IMG/VR virus record: IMGVR_UViG_3300021197_001350
Coordinates: 1 to 64,000 of that record
Source of the DNA: a virus
Strand: one strand, 5' to 3'
DNA length: 64,000 nt
Part shown: positions 1 to 11,700 of the stretch, piece after piece
Numbering within the stretch: position 1 is the stretch's first letter
How the letters are laid out: each line of letters begins with the position of its first letter
The notes under the pieces: model-generated
Told to the model about the DNA's origin: nothing
The model's database searches: none
Seen by the model: only the letters and a program-made list of their open reading frames with translations
Position numbers and translations under genes: made by a program

Positions 1-159
1 TTGTTTAACTTCCGTGGTTTCAAGTTCGGAAGTGTTGGTATCTGTCTTCTTATATGTAGTCACATTCCAATTTTGGGACTCAAAGTGTAGGTCAATGTTA
101 ACCTCATTCTCGCCTGTAACTTTTATATTAAACTGATTACATTTAATCTTTGGGGTCAT
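1..159 (-). CDS. hypothetical protein, 3' end cut by window edge
   Basis: Open frame of 53 codons running off the left edge. It starts at an ATG 7 bases after a GAGGAG ribosome site; another ATG lies immediately upstream in frame. It overlaps the end of the upstream gene by 17 bases. The visible part begins MTPKIKCNQFNIKVTG and is polar with alternating hydrophobic residues, suggesting beta structure. Function is not recognised; it is the last visible gene of the minus-strand late operon. Confidence 0.6.
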   Translation of the reverse strand, partial: MTPKIKCNQFNIKVTGENEVNIDLHFESQNWNVTTYKKTDTNTSELETTEVKQ

Positions 160-358
160 CATCAGTCTCCTCGTTTTCTTTTTCTTTTTCTTCTTCGGGG
201 TCGCTCATTAGAACTACTCCATAATCCCTTAAGTCCATAGCTGCAAACAGAAGAGTTCCCGCTAGAGTTTCGGACTCAAGCCCGAACTCTGATTGAAAAT
301 AGTACACCTTGTCGGCTATACTTTGGGTAAACTCATCTATCTGCTTATGCCTTTTCAT
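143..358 (-). CDS. hypothetical acidic-tail protein (71 aa)
   Basis: A small protein with an amphipathic N-terminal half and a very acidic C-terminus rich in Glu and Asp (about residues 53-71). It overlaps the upstream gene by 14 bases and the downstream partial gene by 17, as expected for translational coupling. No family is recognised. Its place beside a membrane-anchored coiled-coil protein leaves a lysis or virion-accessory role possible, but nothing in the sequence proves that. Confidence 0.6.
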   Translation of the reverse strand: MKRHKQIDEFTQSIADKVYYFQSEFGLESETLAGTLLFAAMDLRDYGVVLMSDPEEEKEKENEETDDDPKD

Positions 359-578
359 TTATTATTTCAAAAATCTTTTGTATGTCTCGCCTTCTATCCT
401 CCGAAACTTTCTCAATGAAGTATAACTTCTCCTCCTGTTTCGCATTATCTAATTCAATATCCCTAAGGTGAACTTTTAATGTGTCAATTTCATTCTTATT
501 CTTCTTAAGAAAAAAAGCTAGAATTGATAAGGATACCCCAATCCCTACGAACATATACATCGCATCAGGCATTAGCAA
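345..578 (-). CDS. small membrane protein with coiled coil (77 aa)
   Basis: One N-terminal transmembrane segment (about residues 8-24, around FVGIGVSLSILAFFL) is followed by a charged helix predicted by eye to form a coiled coil (residues 27-75). This layout matches many phage inner-membrane spanins and small holin-associated proteins, but those families share little sequence, so the assignment is only a suggestion. It overlaps both neighbours and sits near a lipoprotein-like gene at 2069-2488, which could be an outer-membrane partner. Confidence 0.6.
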   Translation of the reverse strand: MLMPDAMYMFVGIGVSLSILAFFLKKNKNEIDTLKVHLRDIELDNAKQEEKLYFIEKVSEDRRRDIQKIFEIINEKA

Positions 579-1717
579 TCTCCTAACCCTTGAGTCTTTG
601 AAACTGGATCACAACAAGCCCCGCCAGGATCACTCCCTAGATTTTCTGCAACAGTTCCTTCTGCTGATGGAGGCACTGCATTTTCAGGGCAACAACAGAC
701 ATGGGCGAATGGATTATCTGGCAGGAACACACCAGGTGGGCCTTCAGTGCAATCTTCTGTACAGCATGACCCGTCATCTATTGTAGCATTTGCATCGTAA
801 TTACTTGACCCTGAATCCATGCATCCTTCGCAGTCATCCTGAGGATCGCATTCGTAATACTCGTATGTTCCAGTTCTTTCATCGCTCCAGCATAGGTCTG
901 TTTCATCCGAATCAATTACCCCATCTTCATTTAAATCTATGTCATATCTAGGCTCTCGATCAGGGCATCCTCCCCCTTCAGGGCTTGGGCAGTCGCAGTT
1001 CCCTGTGGATCTATCCCATGGGATACCCACATATTCTGGATCCTCACCCACTGTAAGGACTATACCTTCCATTGGTATCCATTCTGTATCCACGGGCGGA
1101 GATGATCCTGTATTGGTATTCAATCCAGCGTGCCATCCTACGACACCCCCGATCAATTTACCATCCTCATCATACCTATCCCCTTCATAGCTTGAGCAAC
1201 CCTTCTCCTCGGGTATTCCTGCCCCAAGCCACATTGGTTTATTCTCCTCAATGACTGCCTCTAGATTGGCCAACGCTTCATCATATTCTACCTCAGCCTG
1301 ATCAGCTAAATCCCTAAGCTTTCCGCTCTCAGGTTTTTGGTCGGAGGCATCTCGTGTGGTCTCCATATTTATGTGTGCTTGGGCTGCTGTATTGTGTGCT
1401 TCACCTATTAACTCTATCTGCTCTGGAGTATTCTTATATTCAAGTACAGTTGCGCCATCTTCCTCGCCATCTTCCGTAAACTTACATCCTGATGGCGTGC
1501 CTATTCCGTGCGTAACATCAGTTGCATATTTATAAAATTGAGTTATACAATCACCAGCATTGGTTGCTGATCCATAGTCCCATTTGAATGTACATATCTG
1601 CACACCTTCTATTCCCTCACAACATTCACACTTACATGGATCGGCATCATCAATGTCAGCACAATCCACCTCGCAGCATTTACCATCCTTAATTGGAGGC
1701 CATACAATCTTAGCCAT
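572..1717 (-). CDS. Cys-rich acidic protein with EF-hand-like loop
   Basis: 381 residues with many CC and CxC clusters near both ends, for example around residues 14-33 and 315-380. An EF-hand-like calcium loop, DLNEDGVIDSDE, lies near residues 261-272. A motif starting GCMDSGSSNYDA and ending DDGSC (about 296-317) matches a short repeat common in secreted proteins of marine Bacteroidetes and in marine phages. No signal peptide is visible. As a member of the late operon it is probably a virion or host-surface protein stabilised by disulfides or calcium; this role is inferred. It overlaps both neighbours by 7-8 bases. Confidence 0.7.
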   Translation of the reverse strand: MAKIVWPPIKDGKCCEVDCADIDDADPCKCECCEGIEGVQICTFKWDYGSATNAGDCITQFYKYATDVTHGIGTPSGCKFTEDGEEDGATVLEYKNTPEQIELIGEAHNTAAQAHINMETTRDASDQKPESGKLRDLADQAEVEYDEALANLEAVIEENKPMWLGAGIPEEKGCSSYEGDRYDEDGKLIGGVVGWHAGLNTNTGSSPPVDTEWIPMEGIVLTVGEDPEYVGIPWDRSTGNCDCPSPEGGGCPDREPRYDIDLNEDGVIDSDETDLCWSDERTGTYEYYECDPQDDCEGCMDSGSSNYDANATIDDGSCCTEDCTEGPPGVFLPDNPFAHVCCCPENAVPPSAEGTVAENLGSDPGGACCDPVSKTQGLGDC

Positions 1718-1913
1718 TCTCTTTCCTCCAATTCAAACTCCACTTAAAGCTTTGCACTTCTGTTATAGTCTTTGCTTTATCTGGATCTATTTGAGACACA
1801 GCACTACGCAGATTAGTTTGTAGTGTATCAACAAGAACAAGAAGGTCAGCAATCTCTCTGTCCTTATCTTGAACTAACTTGCTCAGTCTTTTTATTTCTA
1901 GATCCATCATCAT
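1710..1913 (-). CDS. small coiled-coil protein (67 aa)
   Basis: The frame is open from 1982, but the upstream part runs through a strong stem-loop region (1922-1980) and reads as an unlikely peptide. I therefore place the start at the triple ATG (MMMD) just after the hairpin. Residues 4-45 form a heptad-like helix rich in Leu, Ile and Val; the C-terminus is polar with two Trp. No clear ribosome site is visible, so expression may depend on the preceding RNA structure. It overlaps the 381-residue gene by 8 bases. Function is unknown. Confidence 0.55.
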   Translation of the reverse strand: MMMDLEIKRLSKLVQDKDREIADLLVLVDTLQTNLRSAVSQIDPDKAKTITEVQSFKWSLNWRKENG

Positions 1914-1921
1914 TAAAAAGC

Positions 1922-1980
1922 GGGGGGCTGGCTTGCCAAGCGAGAAGCAAGCCGTGCGTCTACCCCAAAACGCACCCCCC
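1922..1980 (-). ncRNA. GC-rich three-way-junction RNA followed by T-run
   Basis: An outer stem pairs GGGGGG with CCCCCC (1922-1927 with 1975-1980). It encloses two hairpins: GGCTTGC/GCAAGCC (1930-1936 with 1947-1953) and GTGCGT/ACGCAC (1954-1959 with 1970-1975, sharing base 1975 with the outer stem). Read on the minus strand, the structure is followed by GCTTTTTAATG. It can therefore act as an intrinsic terminator or attenuator inside the late operon, or mark a structured leader for the next gene. On the plus strand it is followed by A's, so it would not terminate in that direction. Confidence 0.6.
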
Positions 1981-1986
1981 AAAAAT

Positions 1987-2088
1987 TCATCCCGATAGGT
2001 GATTTAATACAGCTAATGCAATACCCGCAATAACAAGTATAACAATTATCTTTTTATTACTACATAATTTATCGTATAGATTCTTCAT
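1987..2088 (-). CDS. 33-residue single-span membrane peptide
   Basis: ATG to TGA reads MKNLYDKLCSNKK, then a hydrophobic span IIVILVIAGIALAVL, then NHLSG. It overlaps the end of the upstream lipoprotein-like gene by 20 bases and has a weak AAAGG ribosome site 10 bases upstream. A Lys-flanked N-terminus and one transmembrane helix suggest an inserted micro-protein. Its position in the late operon beside a possible lysis gene fits a holin or antiholin-like accessory, but that is inference. Confidence 0.5.
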   Translation of the reverse strand: MKNLYDKLCSNKKIIVILVIAGIALAVLNHLSG

Positions 2089-2488
2089 TTTTTCTTACCT
2101 TTGTGTGTATGTGCCTGGAGAACCATAGCTGCAGGATCATCCAAGCGGCTATAATGATTACCCCTATCTTAAGTATATCATATACGCCATCTAGTATGCT
2201 GTCAAAAAAGCCTGATGCCTTCTTGTCTTTAAGTTTCTTTTCTAATAATGCATCCACATCACCAGTGGTGAGTGCAGTGATAGTATCTTGAGCTTCCTTT
2301 AATTCGGCATCGCCCTTAGCTAATTCCCCCACTGTCCAGCCTGCCCCTGCTCCCAGGCCAGCCGATACAGGCCCGCCAATTGATCCCGCCGATCCACCAA
2401 CCACGCTGCCAGCCAATGGATAAAATTTCTTTAGACTACATGAGCCAAAAGATAATAATGTTATACAAATTACAACTTTTGTTATCAT
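2069..2488 (-). CDS. lipoprotein-like membrane protein, possible lysis accessory
   Basis: The N-terminus (MITKVVICITLLSFGSC) looks like a bacterial lipoprotein signal with Cys17 as the lipidation site; Phe at -3 is less usual for a lipobox. A Gly/Ala-rich segment follows (about residues 25-55), resembling glycine-zipper regions. A second hydrophobic span, VIIIAAWMILQLWF, lies near residues 108-122, with a basic tail after it. Such a protein could act at the envelope during lysis or genome entry. It starts by ATGA overlap with the upstream Lys-rich gene. No family is assigned. Confidence 0.6.
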   Translation of the reverse strand: MITKVVICITLLSFGSCSLKKFYPLAGSVVGGSAGSIGGPVSAGLGAGAGWTVGELAKGDAELKEAQDTITALTTGDVDALLEKKLKDKKASGFFDSILDGVYDILKIGVIIIAAWMILQLWFSRHIHTKVRKNEESIR

Positions 2489-2799
2489 TTTTTAGGCTTA
2501 GCTTTAGCCCTAGGCTTAGCTTTAGCTTTAGGCTTAGGCTTGGGCTTGCTTCTGGTTAGCTTGACTGGAGTTGCAGGTTCAATCTTTTCGACATCGATAC
2601 CCGAATCCCCCAGCTTCTTCTTCATTTGAGTCATGGCGGTTTGAAGGGTAGCCTTCTTCGCCTCCACTGACTTCATCAAATCCATCACCCTACTCATGTC
2701 GGGTGGCTTAATACTCTCAAGGGATTTTTCTAGTTTATCAAAGGCAGCCTTCATTACGAATCCTGCTTCTCGCTTTTCATTCTCGCTTAGTTCTTTCAT
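2485..2799 (-). CDS. helical protein with Lys/Pro/Ala-rich tail (104 aa)
   Basis: Residues 1-70 are mostly helical and charged. Residues 82-104 form a tail of alternating Lys, Pro, Ala and Arg (for example KPKPKPKAKAKPRAKAKPKK), like histone H1 or DNA-condensing tails. It starts by ATGA overlap with the giant gene upstream. A DNA-binding or packaged internal protein is plausible from the tail alone; the family is unknown. Confidence 0.65.
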   Translation of the reverse strand: MKELSENEKREAGFVMKAAFDKLEKSLESIKPPDMSRVMDLMKSVEAKKATLQTAMTQMKKKLGDSGIDVEKIEPATPVKLTRSKPKPKPKAKAKPRAKAKPKK

Positions 2800-5700
2800 A
2801 GGTTTAAGTATAGTAGTCGGTTCTTGTTTATGTTAGCTCTATTATATCTGTCTTGGGACATAGAGCGATTAAAATCTACCTTCCTAGGCTCAAGGTAATT
2901 AAGGTATTTCTCGTGTAATCTAATGAGATCAAGCACATTCTCCTTTCCTCTTTGGTTCATATGCTTGAATACTTCCTCGGTCTCATCTGGTGTAAGTGTT
3001 CGCTGGAATAAATCCATAGGTTGTCTGGCTTTCCATGATGATACGATAGAGCCTATCGGATCCTCTTTACCCATATCAACTGCGACACTTATAGCATCCT
3101 GAAGTATATTGTTAAACTCCTCAGGATCATCGCCGTAAGCTGCGAGTTGCATCTGCCTTATCCTTGCGGTAAGGGGAGTCGGATTGGTTCTCATGCCACT
3201 CTTCTTTAGTGGTACTCCTGCTGACCTTCCTGCTGATCTCAGGTAATTGTATGCATCGACCCTCTTCACTCTCCTTCTCTCGTTATCATTGATTGGCATG
3301 AGGAGGTTGTTTACTGTTTGAGTAAAGTGGGCAGGTGCTTGACCTGCCATTACATCAACGATCTTCTTGCCATCCTCGTAGTTCATATACCAACCTGAGT
3401 GCATTATGTTTACAAATGCATCTCTTGCATTGGCCACCTGAGAGTAAACTAAAATTCTATCAATACCTAATGCACGCTGACCCTGCATAGGATCTGTCCA
3501 AGCAGCCATACCGTAAGCCGCTTCCATTCCAAGTCCGTAAACATTTCCTGACCTCGCTAGTCTCTCAAGTATAGCAAGACCTTGCCCATCTTTATTTGAA
3601 AGCATATTGAATGCAGCAAATCCAGGCAACAGATTGATTGGGTCAACCTTTCTAAGGTTACTCTTCTTGCCTAGTATCTCCTCATCATACTCATCCATTA
3701 ACATTGTGGCTGCTATACCTATCGGCATACCTACCGCACTGATCCCAGCTAAACCTTTTAGCACTGAGTTAATTGTGTACCTACCTTCTTGAGTTTGAAG
3801 CGATCCGTGAACCGCATTACTTTTTCCAGTAGCCCACCGAAGCAAGGGGGTTGCAACTCTAAGTATACCATTAGTCCTAAATGCAACTGGAGTTGAGCCA
3901 ATACCTCCCTCTAAGTTTATATCATCCATAGCTATCTGATACATATTAAGGTAGTCCTCCTTACTAAATATCTCCTGCTGGTTGGTCTTTCTATTATAGG
4001 ATTGCTTAATAAAATCTAATAGTGATTGACCTGTATGCTCCGCCCATGTATCTGCGAGATACTCCAATGCCCTTTCGTTCCCGCCAATCAGACTTCCTTT
4101 TATACCTAAGTGCTTCAAGTTGAATCTAAAGTTTGGATCCCCCATCACGCTCGGGTTTTGGTCAATGTAAGCTAAGGCTCTAGTTATCACAGTCCTCCAT
4201 ACATTTATACCACCTTCAGCTACCGCAGAACCGAATACATTATTAAGCCAAGAGAAAGGTGATAGTGGAGTAAAAGGAGCAAAGCCTGACGATCCTGTCG
4301 AACCACCCTTTAGTCCTATGGATTTATCAAGACCATCTTTGATCTTCCTAGATGTGCGAACGATACCCTCTCCCGTACCTTGAACTCCGTGATTAGCAAA
4401 CAGTTCTTTGAAGGTTAGATCCTGCTGGCCTGGCGTAGATCTTATATAGTTAATTGCTTTAGCTGATTCAGTTGCCTGCATCAGAGGTATACCCAAGCCC
4501 TCATTGAAGAGAGATCCGAACACATTCTTTATTGAGTTGTATATAAAAGTACCGCTTGCCCTAGCCGAGATGGTTCCGTAGCCAAGCCTCTGGGTATAAT
4601 CCATACCAGATAAGGCTTGCCATAATCCCGACTTGGGTGTCCTGAGAACTAGGTCGGCATTCAGTGATGCTAACTCTTCTAACATTCTCATGTCTTTAAA
4701 TCCTCCGCCAGGTGCGGAGAATAAATCTATCATCGACTTCTTTAAGTCTTTGATTTCATCCCTTATTCTTGCCGCATCTCTTGCTGATTCATACCTCTCC
4801 TTACCGAGCTTTGATATAAGGAATTGCTTCCTCTCCTTTTCTGTCTTTAAGCTTAGATAAGCAGGGTTCTGTTGCACCTCAGTAAGTGGTAGTTGCAGTT
4901 GCCTAGCTTCAGCCATCGCTGCATCCATCATGCCTGATAGGATACTACTATCCCTGCCAAATGCAGCTACGCTGGCAAGCTTTGATACATGAATACCTGC
5001 ATCAACTTTAGTGAAGGTGTCATACTCCAACCACTCCCTTGGGAATATTGTGTTGGTTCGAGCGTCCATCATTCTATGAGGAGTAGTCTCGCTACTCATA
5101 GGTGTAGTGTCCACCTTGACCGCTATGGATCTACCCATCTGATAGACCTGCCTTAACCTGCCTAGTATGTCTGATGCAAATGCGGGCAGGTCTTGTATAT
5201 CAGCGTCCTGATTTAAAAACAATTGAACAACAAACTCCTTAAAGCTTTTGCCTGAGTCCAACCATGCTGACATTACCTCATCCTGAGGTATAGGATGTTT
5301 AGCATTAGACCCCCGCTTCTTTGGTGCTGTGAATATAGGATCGCCAGGTTTTGATAACAGTGGATCAAGGAATGTATTGATTATAGTTTCATTAAATAGT
5401 TGATCGGCTAGCCCCATCATCTCATCGAAGGCGGCATCCTGTCCCACTGCCTTCTTGCCTAGTAGTTTTATTTGATTAAATATATCAGAGTTATTCCATC
5501 CACCTACCACAGATAGGTACTCACCTTCATTATTCCCCATTATTGTTGTGAGTGCAGCTATAACTTCCCCTCTCATTTGCCTCGGTATGGTGATCCTTCC
5601 GTACTTTATTCTTCTCCGAAGTATATTCTCCCTACTTCCTGTAAGTGGGTTAGACCATTGTACTGATGGATCTTCAACCAACACATTGTGCTTATCCGCT

Positions 5701-8700
5701 ATTCCATTCTCCCACTCCGCTATGTTTTCTGTTGCAACCCAAAGCTTCTGTAAAGCACCTTTCAAGCTGGGGGATACTGGTTTACCACTGCCCTTCATGG
5801 TCTTCTCTATCTCTTTGTATACCGCACCATATAAAGCCGTTGGGTCATTGGCTAGGTCAGGCATATTTTCTATCCAATATATAGCGGTGTCATACACCAT
5901 CTCCTTGAATACGGATTGATCCATCCCACTTGCCTTGATAGCTTCACCATAAGCCCCCTCCCATTTGCCTGCCAATGATACCTGCTCATTCCTATTGTTC
6001 TGCTGTATCCTCCTGAACTCAGCAATCATTCTTGTGACCTGCACCCCTGACTGCCCTGTAGCTCGGAGTCTTTGCTCTAAAGTATTTAATGCCCTGTCTA
6101 GCATATTGCGATGTATAGATTTATATTCTCTATGAACCACAGCTTTGCTTAACTGCATGGTCATGTCTGACAGCATACGATTAAAGGGTTCATCCCCTTT
6201 GCCTTTGGCATCTTGTTCTGCGAGGTACGCCTTATTAAAATACTTAGCGTTATTTATCTTGATTCTATTTTCATCCGTACCTTCAATGCTATACACGGCT
6301 TTAGTAGCAACCCAATCATTGCCAACCTTTTGCATTATGAAATATTGTTCGCCAGGTACAGCATTAAAATTATATCCGACACCTAGTCTTTGCTGCAGAG
6401 ATTTCTCCTTCCCTGATATACTTACCATAGCATCCTCGTGAAGCTTAATCAGGGCTTTTGTTTTCTCGGCTTGCTTTGTTTTTCTCTTATGAATTAGACG
6501 CGCCTGCGCGTATGCGTCTCTTACTTTATAAACTTTGGAAACAGATTTCCTTATTCCTTTTATCTCTCTCCTTAAATCCTTAAGTTGTTCTTCGGAAAGT
6601 CTTTGAGTTCTTTTTATCTCATCATCTATCTTGCTTGCATCACTTGTATCCTTAGATGTGCGAGCTTCAAGCAATGCCATTTGGAGAGCCTTATCTTTGG
6701 AGAAGGCGACCAATGTAGACATGAGTGGCTTATTGTTTTTAAGAGACTGGAGTTCTGGTTTGGTTGATCCATTTATAGCACTGACTATTTCAGTTTCACT
6801 AGCATTTGCGTAATCAATACCAAGCTCTGCCATTGCTTGTATATATGCGAACACCTTAGTGTTGCCATCGAATATATCATAAAGGGCATCCCTATATACT
6901 GATGACAATGTATCCCCCTTTAGTACCTTCTCTACTTCTTTTATAGAGCCAAGCAACTTGCCGTGATCAAAGGTCAGGTCTACCTGCCCGTCCATTCCAC
7001 GCATATAGTCCTTGATAAGTTTTCTTACCGCAGCCTGAGCCTTAGCCTCATGCACCGTGGCATCATTCTTCTTTGTCGTAAGAGCATTTATTTCTTCAGC
7101 GGCCTCTTGTATAGAGTCCATTGCATCGTCTAGTTTTTTCTCAAGACGACCCTTCTTACGAATAAGGTTATTCATAGTGTTGGTATGCAACTCAGCTGCG
7201 AACCTTAATGCCCTGTCCGTCATCGCTGGATTACCATCGAAGTCTACTATAGATAAGTCAGCAACCTGTGCGTCTCGGGTTGCGATTGCCCTAAGGTTTT
7301 CCTGAGGATTTATTTTAAATAAATCCTTTATGTAGGACTCCAGGTTACCCTTGTACCCCTTGAGTATAGCATTCTTATGGGAATCCTCTATTGAATTTAA
7401 TAGCAGTCTATTTGATGCAGCCTGCGTACCATCGTAAGCATTAGTTCTTTGGGTGGATGCAGACACTGCGTCATCCTCATCTACATCTATCCTTCTCTTT
7501 AATTGTGGGCCATCGAATGCTTTCGCCTGAACAGTCTTTAGGGTTTTGTTCGGGAATGGCAGTATGACCTGAGAGCCATTCTGAACATCTTCATTCCTTC
7601 CACTAATAATAAAATCATGCCCGCTTATATCGTCCTGCCTAGACCTAGTAGATGTCATTAGAGATGACATTAACTCCTGTGCATAATCAGATGTCCTTAG
7701 GGTTGAGCCATTTGCTGTGCCAGTAATATCTGCAGAGAATGATGGTTCGTCTGCGTAAAGTCGGGTTGCGTAGTATGCGGGCATAGTGGAGTCTACTATC
7801 TCGCGTTTCTTAGCTATAACCTGATCTAGTAGCATAGGAGTTTCCTCCTTGTATGATATACTCTTAGGGCTTTTAATAGATCCGCCACCTTCCGCAGATG
7901 TCAGCTTGGTAAAGTCACCTTCAGTTTTACCTTGAGGGTAATGGATGTTCCTAAAATACTCAGGCTGTCCTTCCTTACTGACATCTATCTGGGCATCTCT
8001 TCCTGTTAGATATACAATAAGCTCAGCAACTTTAGCTTTCATTCCGTCAAGCCTTTCCATCATCTCTAGCTCAAGGTCAACTGTGGGCGACAGGCCAGGC
8101 TGAAATTCTGAGTCTGTGTATTCGTCAAACAATCCAAGGTCGCGAACCTCTTGGCTCAATCGGGTGGCTCGCTTAATAACAGGTATGAGATCTGCGAGTA
8201 TAGCTTCAGGAGTAACTCCTGCCTGGGAGACTAAGTTTTTAAGCTGGCTATACACGATCCTTGGGTTACCAGAATACTTCATCTTCTTGCCGAATTGCGT
8301 GTTAAGGAAATGAATAATGCCATCCACATCGCTCGCTTCATTCTCTATACTCTCTGGGTCTGTACCCATTGACATGATAGAATCGTTATTTGCGTTAGCT
8401 AAACTCCCCTTGGTGTTATGCTGGTAGAATCTAAACGACTGCCCTTTATCAAAGGACACTATATGTCCATTTGCTATACCGAAATTACCTGCGTGTCCGT
8501 CTCTATTGTTTACAATGTAGTCAGCAATCCCGTGTTTAATTAAATCAAGGACATACTGTTGATTGTTAAGGTCACCAATATCTGCCAAGTCTTGCTCGGT
8601 TGCCGACTCATCAAGAGTGTGCTTCCTTTGAGACCTAAGCTCCTTCATCTCTTGCATATCGTCCACCTTGTATTGCTCAAGGTTTCCATTTCTCACCTTA

Positions 8701-11700
8701 GCAACCGCCACTAAGCCTCCAGTAATGTAATTTGTTACCGCACTGCCGACCGCTTCTCCGTAAAGTCTTCTGTTAGATGCAGTGCCTCTTTTGTCAATCT
8801 TAGTTAATAATGTTTTAGATTTCCATAATCCATTATCAAATAACACATCTCCTTCTGGTGACTGCCTTTGTTCTAATGTTGAGTTACCTCCATATAAATC
8901 TTCACCAGACCTAATTAAGGACTGACTTGGTGTGCTTTCTAGCTCGGCATCTGCCGCAGCTAGGGCTATAAATTCTTCAGGTATGTTATTAAGAAGGCCA
9001 CCGCCAGCAGTGACCTGATCCTGCGTCTCTCGTCCATCAATACTACCTAAGCCCTGCTTGATAGTAGTGCTACCAAAATACATCCCTGTCTCTATTGCAT
9101 CTATTGCTCCATAAGATAGTTGATTGCCGCTTCTAAGGAATACATTAACAGCTTTGGTATTATCTTTATTTATATTTACTCCCGTGAGCTTAGCTCCCCC
9201 CACCCAATTTATTGTATTAGTGGGCATACCTTCCTTTACTTCAGTAAACCCTACTGGTGTGACAACCGCATACTCGGATTGCCCCTCTGGGCCAGCACCT
9301 TCTATTTCGACAAGGGTTTTTGGTGGGTTAAGTACGCCTGACATATTTAGGATTATTGATCCGAAAACTTCTTGACTCGCCTGCTCCTTGCTCATCCTGT
9401 CGAGCTTGAACATTCTTCCATCCTGAACAAATACATCCGCACCATCCATAAATGGGGTGCTATCCTTATCTACAACAACAGGCTTGGTTTCATCAAGCCT
9501 TCTGGCTACATCTATAAATGAGAAATGGGGGTCGTCACTTGTTGCACTCCCCTCTGACAGTTGCTCAAGCTTATGTTTTAAAGTTATTAACCCTAATAGT
9601 CTTGAGTGTGGCATACCTGCCAGCTCAGCGTGTTGAATTAAGGCATACTTAAATGCTTGCTCTTGCTCTCTGGTTGGTATTACAGCACCATCAGGGTTAA
9701 ACATACTATAGTTATTAAGCGTATCCTCAAACCTTGTACCCTTCGGCTTTCTACCTTTATCTATTTGTTCTTGCTTGCTTAATACAAAATCAATCTCATT
9801 CAGTTCTTTACCAAAATTAAGTATAGATGTTATTGTAGCAAGGTCAGCCTTACTGTACCCCTCTTGAACCATCCATGATATGGTTTCTGAAACGGAGTCA
9901 TTCTCAATGAAGTATTGAATTGGATCTAAGGCCGACTTACCTGAGGGTAGATCGTTGCCATACTTGTGTACATCCGATGAGGTCATGCCTTCGAGTTCTG
10001 CTCGGATTTCTTCCACCTCCTCGTTGTCCATGAGTTCTAAATTGTAGTCACCTGCAAGTAGATCTTCTAGCTTTGAGCTTTCTATGGACATTGCATTGGT
10101 GTCACCCTTCGCATTGAAGTCAGTGCTGGTAACCTTGCTTAATGCAGTGATTGGGTTTCTTAAATTAATAAGAGGGTCAGACATAAAGCTCTTTTCATCA
10201 AAAACTGAAGGGGTGGAGGTATACTTTCCTCCCTTAAGTACGCGACCTGACATATTGTATAACACTGAGAGGTCATGCACATCTGAATAAAAACTTGATA
10301 GCACTGGCTTGCCATCTTTTACGGGGATATTTCTGTAACCCTGACTAAACCAGGGTATCCTGGCTCCAGTGATATGCTGGGATGCAGCTATAAATAAACT
10401 TGCTGAGTTTCCGTATTGCTGATTCTGCACGCCTTCTTCATTTATCATCAAGGGATTCTTTGCACTTGTAAACAAAGGAAGTATCATCCCTTCCGTAAAC
10501 ATATTCTCATCAAGTATAGGAACCTGAATCGAGTCTGTAGTGGGTACAAGGTTTGAGTTTATTGCCTCATCAGACTCAACTAACCTTTTATTATATTTCT
10601 TTGCTTCCTTTCTTAGGGCATTCTTATGCCTTTCGGAAAGACTTGTATCATAATATACTAGCCCACCTTGGTACTCTATTAAGTCCCTTACATCCACATC
10701 ATAGCGGTTCGCCGCATCTTGCCATGTGGGATTATTCTGACTGCTAGTCGGGATACCTGATTCAAGGTCAGCAACCTTATCCTCCGTCTGTAGTAAAGTC
10801 TGAGATGATGGTATACTATTAACCTCTGCCGTAAAGGATGTGCCTGTCAGTGAGCGTTGAACATTTTCTACGCTAGCCTCAAGCAGTGTATTCATTTGCT
10901 CACCCATATAACTTGCGTGGGCAGTAAACTCCTCGTGTGATACTTCCTCAAGATGCTTGCCTAGGGCTTCCGCACTTACCTCACCCGAGAACATATATGC
11001 CTTTAAAGATTCTGGGCTTGCGACTGACGCTGGCTCAACTTCACCACTAATCAACCCATTGCGGGTGATCCTTGTTTGTACAACACCAAGATCTGGGTCA
11101 CTATACAAGTCTGACTTGACCCTAAAGTAGGAAAGTTGCCCATCTTTTCCTTCAATGGCAATCATCCCCATAGGTTCTTTGTCGTTAGTTACAGTTGCGT
11201 AATGCTTTACATTTGATATGTCCCTAATGATTACACCATTAGACACTAAATTTTCATGCGGAGCAGACACTACCCCAGGAAGATAGAACATTCTTCCGAT
11301 AGCTTTATTCTTCTTGTGGACAGGATAACCCCACCCGTCTTTACCTGTATTCTTGTGGTGAACATTCTGACTCAGGCTAGGCTCACCCGTAATCTCGTCA
11401 TATACATAGCCCTCAGTAAACTCCTCTTCTAGTATTGAGCCTGATAGTAAGCTTGATGGAACTGGATATAACTCAGACTCATCTATGGTTGCCTCACTAG
11501 AACTAATAACACTGGTTAAGTAGATCGGTGCTAGATTATTAAGACCCTCATTTGTCATAATCTCATCATCAAGTATGAGCTTAGCCTGAGATGAAGTTCC
11601 TGCCATAGAGAAGTTTTCAAAGTACGACTTTAAATACCTCTGCCTTAATGTAACCCGCAGTGCATCCTGAGACAGCCCCCTGTGAGCTTGCAACGATTCA

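Noticed and set aside
5548-5919. Plus-strand open frame of 123 codons inside the giant gene
   Set aside because: It is a shadow of the minus-strand giant frame, with no ribosome site and unlikely composition; the same holds for other such frames between 2796 and 19772.
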